Of a stretch of DNA of 18,344 bases, positions 15,553 to 18,344 are shown piece by piece. Within the stretch, counting starts at the first letter, position 1. Every line of letters starts with the position of its first letter. The DNA is from JBHEKP01 sp041859375 (lineage in GTDB: Bacteria; Hydrogenedentota; Hydrogenedentia; Hydrogenedentales; CAITNO01), in assembly GCA_041859375.1 (NCBI GenBank), contig JBHEKP010000111.1, positions 1-18,344 on the forward strand. The letters are read 5' to 3'. A program made the position numbers and the translations under genes. A model generated the notes under the pieces. The model made no database searches. It saw only the letters and a list, made by a program, of their open reading frames with translations, and was not told where the DNA came from.

Positions 15553-16320
15553 TTGAACACCTCCCACCTGCTGGAACTGCTGGAGTCGGTCGCCGCGGGC
15601 CGGACCACGCCCGGCGCGGCCCTGGACCGGCTGCGCACCCTGCCCTACGAAGACCTGGGCTTTGCTAAGGTGGACCACCACCGCAGCCTGCGCAAGGGCT
15701 ATCCTGAGACGATTTTCTGCGCGGGAAAGACGCCCGAGCAGGTGGTGGACATCGCCAACCGCATGGCCGCCCACGGCAGCAACGTGCTCGGCACGCGCTG
15801 CGCGCCGGAGGTGATCGCGGCGGTGCTGGCGGGCTGTCCCGGCGCGGAGCACCACGCGGCCGCGCGGGCCTTTACCATCACGGTCGCCCCGCCGGAGCCC
15901 GCCGGGGGCCGCGTGGCGGTGATGTGCGCGGGCACGAGCGACATCCCGGTGGCGGAGGAGGCGGCGGTGACCCTGGAGGCGATGGGCATCCCCGTGGACC
16001 GCATCTACGACGTGGGCGTGGCGGGGCTGCACCGGCTGCTGGACCAGCGTCCGCGCTTTGACGGCGCCGACGCGGTGATTGTCTGCGCGGGCATGGAGGG
16101 CGCGCTGCCGAGCGTGGTGGCGGGGCTCACTGCGTCGCCGGTCATCGCCGTGCCCACAAGCGTCGGCTACGGCGCGAGCTTCGGCGGCATCGCCGCGCTT
16201 CTGGGAATGCTCAACTCCTGCGCCACGGGCCTCACCGTGGTGAACATCGACAACGGCTTTGGCGCGGCCACGGCCGCCGCCGCAGTCAACCGCGCGGCGC
16301 ACGGCGGGGCAAGGCCATGA
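15553..16320 (+). CDS. larB: LarB, pyridinium-3,5-biscarboxylate mononucleotide synthase (nickel-pincer cofactor)
   Basis: LarB carboxylates the pyridinium ring of nicotinic acid adenine dinucleotide and releases AMP, the first step of nickel-pincer nucleotide (NPN) synthesis. The 255-residue product starts (TTG)NTSHLLELLESVAAG and carries the family N-terminal helix with LPYEDLGFAKVDHHR (about 30-44). The PurE-like C-terminal domain (about 119-245) has VAVMCAGTSDIPVAEEA (Cys125), VCAGMEGALPSVV (Glu182) and MLNSCATGLTVVNIDNGFGA (Cys223). By position, Cys223 and Glu182 look equivalent to residues studied in Lactobacillus plantarum LarB, where a cysteinyl-pyridine intermediate forms; that mapping is from memory. 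TTG is chosen because GGAG sits 7 nt before it and homology begins there. A start at 15454 would add 33 Pro/Arg-rich residues translated through the terminator. The stop overlaps larC by 4 nt (ATGA). Confidence 0.93.
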   Translation: MNTSHLLELLESVAAGRTTPGAALDRLRTLPYEDLGFAKVDHHRSLRKGYPETIFCAGKTPEQVVDIANRMAAHGSNVLGTRCAPEVIAAVLAGCPGAEHHAAARAFTITVAPPEPAGGRVAVMCAGTSDIPVAEEAAVTLEAMGIPVDRIYDVGVAGLHRLLDQRPRFDGADAVIVCAGMEGALPSVVAGLTASPVIAVPTSVGYGASFGGIAALLGMLNSCATGLTVVNIDNGFGAATAAAAVNRAAHGGARP

Positions 16321-17528
16321 AGCTGCTTTACCTCGACTGCATGAGCGGCATCAGCGGCGACATGACCGTGGGCGCCCTCATCGACGCGGGCGCGGACTTC
16401 GGCGCGGTGCGCGCGGGGCTGGTTTCCTTGGGCGTGCCCGGCTTCTGTGTCACCGCCGCCAGGGTGGTGAAGCGGGGCGTCACCGCCACCCGTTTCCAGG
16501 TGGACGAGGACGGCGGCGGCGGGCATGTCCACCGGCACCTGGGCCATATCATGGACATCATCCGCAACGGGCAGCTTCCCGATCCGGTGAAGGAGAAATC
16601 CATCGCCGTGTTCCGGCGCATCGCCGACGCTGAGGCGGCGGTCCACGGCATCCCCGTGGAACAGGTGCATTTCCACGAGGTGGGCGCCATTGACTCCATC
16701 GCGGACATTGTGGCGGCAAACCTGGCGCTGCACCTGCTCGGCGTGGGGCGGGTTGTCGTCTCGAAAATCAACGCGGGCGGCGGCACCGTCCGCTGCGCCC
16801 ACGGGATTATGCCCGTGCCCGCGCCCGCCACGGCGCTGCTGCTGACGGGGGCGCCGGTTTACGGCACCGACGGAACCGGTGAGCTCACCACGCCCACGGG
16901 CGCGGCCCTGGCGGCGGAATGGGCGGACGCCTTCGGCCCCATGCCCGAAATGACCGTCACCGTCGTGGGCCACGGCGCGGGCGCAAAGGATTTGCCCGAC
17001 CGGGCGAACGTGCTGCGCGCCGTCATCGGCGACGCGGCGGGGACGGCCGCCGCCGAAAACCTTCCCGGCACGCCGGGCATGGTCACCGTCATGGAGACGC
17101 TGGTGGATGACATGACCGGCGAAATGCTCGCCCCGGCGATGGAGGCGCTGCTGGCCGCGGGTGCGCTGGACGTTTTTGCCGCGCCCGTGACGGGCAAGAA
17201 GGGGCGGCCCGCCCACCTGCTCACAGTCCTTTGCGCCCCCGGCGGGGAAACGGAAACGGCGCGGCTGCTCTTCGACCACACGACCACCCTGGGGGTGCGC
17301 TTCCGGGAGGAGCGGCGCATCACGTTGGGCCGCGAATGGCGCGCGGTGGAGACGCCCTTCGGCCCGGTGCGCGTGAAAATCGGCCTGCGCGCGGACGGTG
17401 CGCCGCCGCTGTACCATCCTGAACATGAGTCCTGCCGTGCGGCGGCCCGCCTTTCGGGCGCGCCGGTGCGGCGGATTGCCGAGGCGGCCCTTGCGGCGGC
17501 GCTCGAAGGGAGATGGATTAATGAATGA
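16317..17528 (+). CDS. larC: LarC, nickel insertase for the nickel-pincer nucleotide
   Basis: LarC puts nickel into pyridinium-3,5-bisthiocarboxylic acid mononucleotide, the last step of NPN synthesis, at the cost of CTP. The 403-residue protein opens with the family signature MKLLYLDCMSGISGDMTVGA. It has a short His-containing loop (GGGGHVHRHLGHIMDII, about 66-82), VHFHEVGAIDSIADIVAANL (about 118-137), GIMPVPAPATALLLTG and GELTTPTGAAL, then the C-terminal CTP/metal-binding half (METLVDDMTGEM, TTLGVRFREERR). Unlike L. plantarum, where larC1 and larC2 need a programmed frameshift, this is one continuous frame. The His loop is poorer in histidine than in many homologues. It overlaps larB by 4 nt and coaD by 8 nt. 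LarE, the sulfur donor enzyme needed between LarB and LarC, is not in the window. Confidence 0.94.
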   Translation: MKLLYLDCMSGISGDMTVGALIDAGADFGAVRAGLVSLGVPGFCVTAARVVKRGVTATRFQVDEDGGGGHVHRHLGHIMDIIRNGQLPDPVKEKSIAVFRRIADAEAAVHGIPVEQVHFHEVGAIDSIADIVAANLALHLLGVGRVVVSKINAGGGTVRCAHGIMPVPAPATALLLTGAPVYGTDGTGELTTPTGAALAAEWADAFGPMPEMTVTVVGHGAGAKDLPDRANVLRAVIGDAAGTAAAENLPGTPGMVTVMETLVDDMTGEMLAPAMEALLAAGALDVFAAPVTGKKGRPAHLLTVLCAPGGETETARLLFDHTTTLGVRFREERRITLGREWRAVETPFGPVRVKIGLRADGAPPLYHPEHESCRAAARLSGAPVRRIAEAALAAALEGRWINE

Positions 17529-18015
17529 ACAGCGCGTCGCCGTGTACCCGGGCAGTTTCGATCCGCCCACGCTGGGGCACCTGGACCTCATCGAACGGGC
17601 CGCGAAGCTCTTTGACCGCGTCATTGTGGCCGTGGCCAGCAACAGCGCCAAAAGCGGCCTCTTCTCGCTGGAGGAGCGCCTGGAGATGCTCACCGAGTCC
17701 ACGGCCTCCCTGCCCAACGTCGAAGTGGATCATTTTAAGGGGCTCACCGTGGAATACGCCCGGCAGAAGGGCGCAAAGGCGCTCATCCGGGGGCTCCGGG
17801 TGATCTCCGACTTTGAGTTTGAGCTGACCATGGCCATCAACAACCAGAAGCTGAATCCGGAGGTGGACACCGTCTGCCTCATGCCCAGCGAGCCCTACCT
17901 CTTCCTCAGTTCGCGCCAGGTCAAGGAGATTGTGGCCTTCGGTGGCCCCGTCAGCCATTATGTGACGCCGCCGATTGAGGCGCGTCTGCGCGCGCGGCTG
18001 CGGGGAGGCGAGTAA
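17521..18015 (+). CDS. coaD: Phosphopantetheine adenylyltransferase (CoaD)
   Basis: CoaD transfers AMP from ATP to 4'-phosphopantetheine, giving dephospho-CoA in coenzyme A synthesis. The 164-residue length is typical. It has VAVYPGSFDPPTLGHLDLIERA with the nucleotidyltransferase TxGH motif at 17-20, then ALIRGLRVISDFEFELTMA and VCLMPSEPYLFLSSRQVKEIVAFGG, which correspond to the substrate-binding and SS-[SR]-x-VKE regions of the family. The Arg in LSSRQVKE replaces the more usual Ser. The start is the ATG at 17521 with AAGGGAG 8 nt upstream. It lies inside the end of larC, whose stop codon is at 17526-17528. A second ATG at 17525 opens a different frame and is not used. The 8-nt overlap implies translational coupling to larC. 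Linkage of an NPN pair with coaD is unusual enough to note, though coaD itself is an essential housekeeping gene. Confidence 0.96.
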   Translation: MNEQRVAVYPGSFDPPTLGHLDLIERAAKLFDRVIVAVASNSAKSGLFSLEERLEMLTESTASLPNVEVDHFKGLTVEYARQKGAKALIRGLRVISDFEFELTMAINNQKLNPEVDTVCLMPSEPYLFLSSRQVKEIVAFGGPVSHYVTPPIEARLRARLRGGE

Positions 18016-18031
18016 CCCGAAAGGGAACCCC

Positions 18032-18344
18032 ATGAAACCCGGACTGCTTTTATTCCGAAGCGCCGCGCTGCCGTTGGTGTTGCTGGTGCTCGCCGCCGCC
18101 GCGGCGCGGGGGCAGGAGATGGCCCCCGCAGGGGGCTACCGGGGCATCTGGTACTTCAACCAGCCCACAAAGGACCAGTACGCCTATAAGTACAGCGGCG
18201 GCTTGGGCACCTACTGCATGAAGCACATCCCCATGGCCGTTTACTCACCGGAGGCGGACAGGACATTCTTCGTCTTCGGCGGCGCAAGCGACACGGGTTC
18301 CCTGCTGGAAACGGTCGCCTGCTACGACCACGCCACGGGCAGGG
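18032..18344 (+). CDS. Secreted BNR_4-type beta-propeller protein, 3' part outside window
   Basis: The visible 104 residues begin with a signal peptide (MKPGLLLFRSAALPLVLLVLAAAAARG, cut near GQE). GGYRGIWYFNQPT, YKYSGGLGTYCMKHIPMAVY and FFVFGGASDTG follow. This string is characteristic of the BNR_4 (PF15892-like) secreted proteins found in polysaccharide-degrading bacteria, which fold as beta-propellers; some relatives are sialidase-like or lyase-like, but most have no known activity. The ATG at 18032 has AAGGGA about 6 nt upstream and lies 16 nt after the coaD stop, so readthrough from the larBC-coaD operon is likely unless a promoter sits in coaD. The function is unrelated to cofactor synthesis and matches the secreted enzymes on the other side of the window. 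The protein runs off the right edge. Confidence 0.72.
   Translation, partial: MKPGLLLFRSAALPLVLLVLAAAAARGQEMAPAGGYRGIWYFNQPTKDQYAYKYSGGLGTYCMKHIPMAVYSPEADRTFFVFGGASDTGSLLETVACYDHATGR

Noticed and set aside
15408..15638. N-terminal extension of the ABC ATPase
   Set aside because: It would run across the TATAAT box and into larB. The Shine-Dalgarno and homology support the ATG at 15407.
16317..17528. Programmed frameshift in larC, as known from Lactobacillus plantarum
   Set aside because: The reading frame is continuous for all 403 residues, with the N- and C-terminal halves in the same frame.
16167..17717. 516-residue open frame on the minus strand
   Set aside because: It is antisense to larC and coaD, both of which match their families over full length.

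Overview
The window is GC-rich, densely coded bacterial DNA. It contains RND efflux parts, Sec-exported enzymes and a lipoprotein, all pointing to a Gram-negative envelope. The pairing of a DUF2961/GH172 protein, a secreted parallel beta-helix protein and a BNR_4-type propeller protein is common in polysaccharide-degrading lineages such as Planctomycetota, Verrucomicrobiota/Lentisphaerota or Hydrogenedentota. That placement is inference from gene content; no rRNA or marker gene settles it. I see no mobile element, CRISPR array, tRNA or rRNA.

Layout. Everything from 1 to 15407 is on the minus strand and everything from 15553 to the end is on the plus strand, around one divergent intergenic region (15408-15552). 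From the centre leftwards: an ABC exporter pair (LolD/MacB-type ATPase overlapping a 1085-residue double FtsX-type permease); a lipoprotein clan GH-A glycoside hydrolase; a secreted right-handed beta-helix protein; a secreted DUF2961/GH172 protein closed by a clear intrinsic terminator; a two-gene RND efflux operon (pump, then membrane fusion protein); a polytopic membrane protein with an apparently leaderless start; and a truncated secreted alpha/beta-hydrolase. From the centre rightwards: larB and larC (nickel-pincer nucleotide cofactor synthesis), coaD (coenzyme A synthesis), and the start of a secreted BNR_4-type protein.

How the genes fit together. The three secreted proteins at 5916-11355 look like a small carbohydrate-processing set, possibly joined by the esterase-like gene at the left edge and the propeller gene at the right edge; the substrate cannot be read from sequence. 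The RND pump and fusion protein form a transport unit without an outer-membrane channel gene in the window. larB-larC-coaD are joined by stop/start overlaps of 4 and 8 nt and so are probably co-translated. larE and larA are absent here.

Most notable signal: a textbook intrinsic terminator (GC stem, 4-nt loop, eight T) on the larB strand, only 25 nt before the larB start codon and with no plus-strand gene upstream of it in the window. An upstream 8-nt segment is exactly complementary to its right arm, so the larBC-coaD leader may be a transcription attenuator. A near-identical GGTATA-type -10 box also precedes three of the minus-strand transcription units. I found no clearly new multi-gene system; the rest are families I can recognise.
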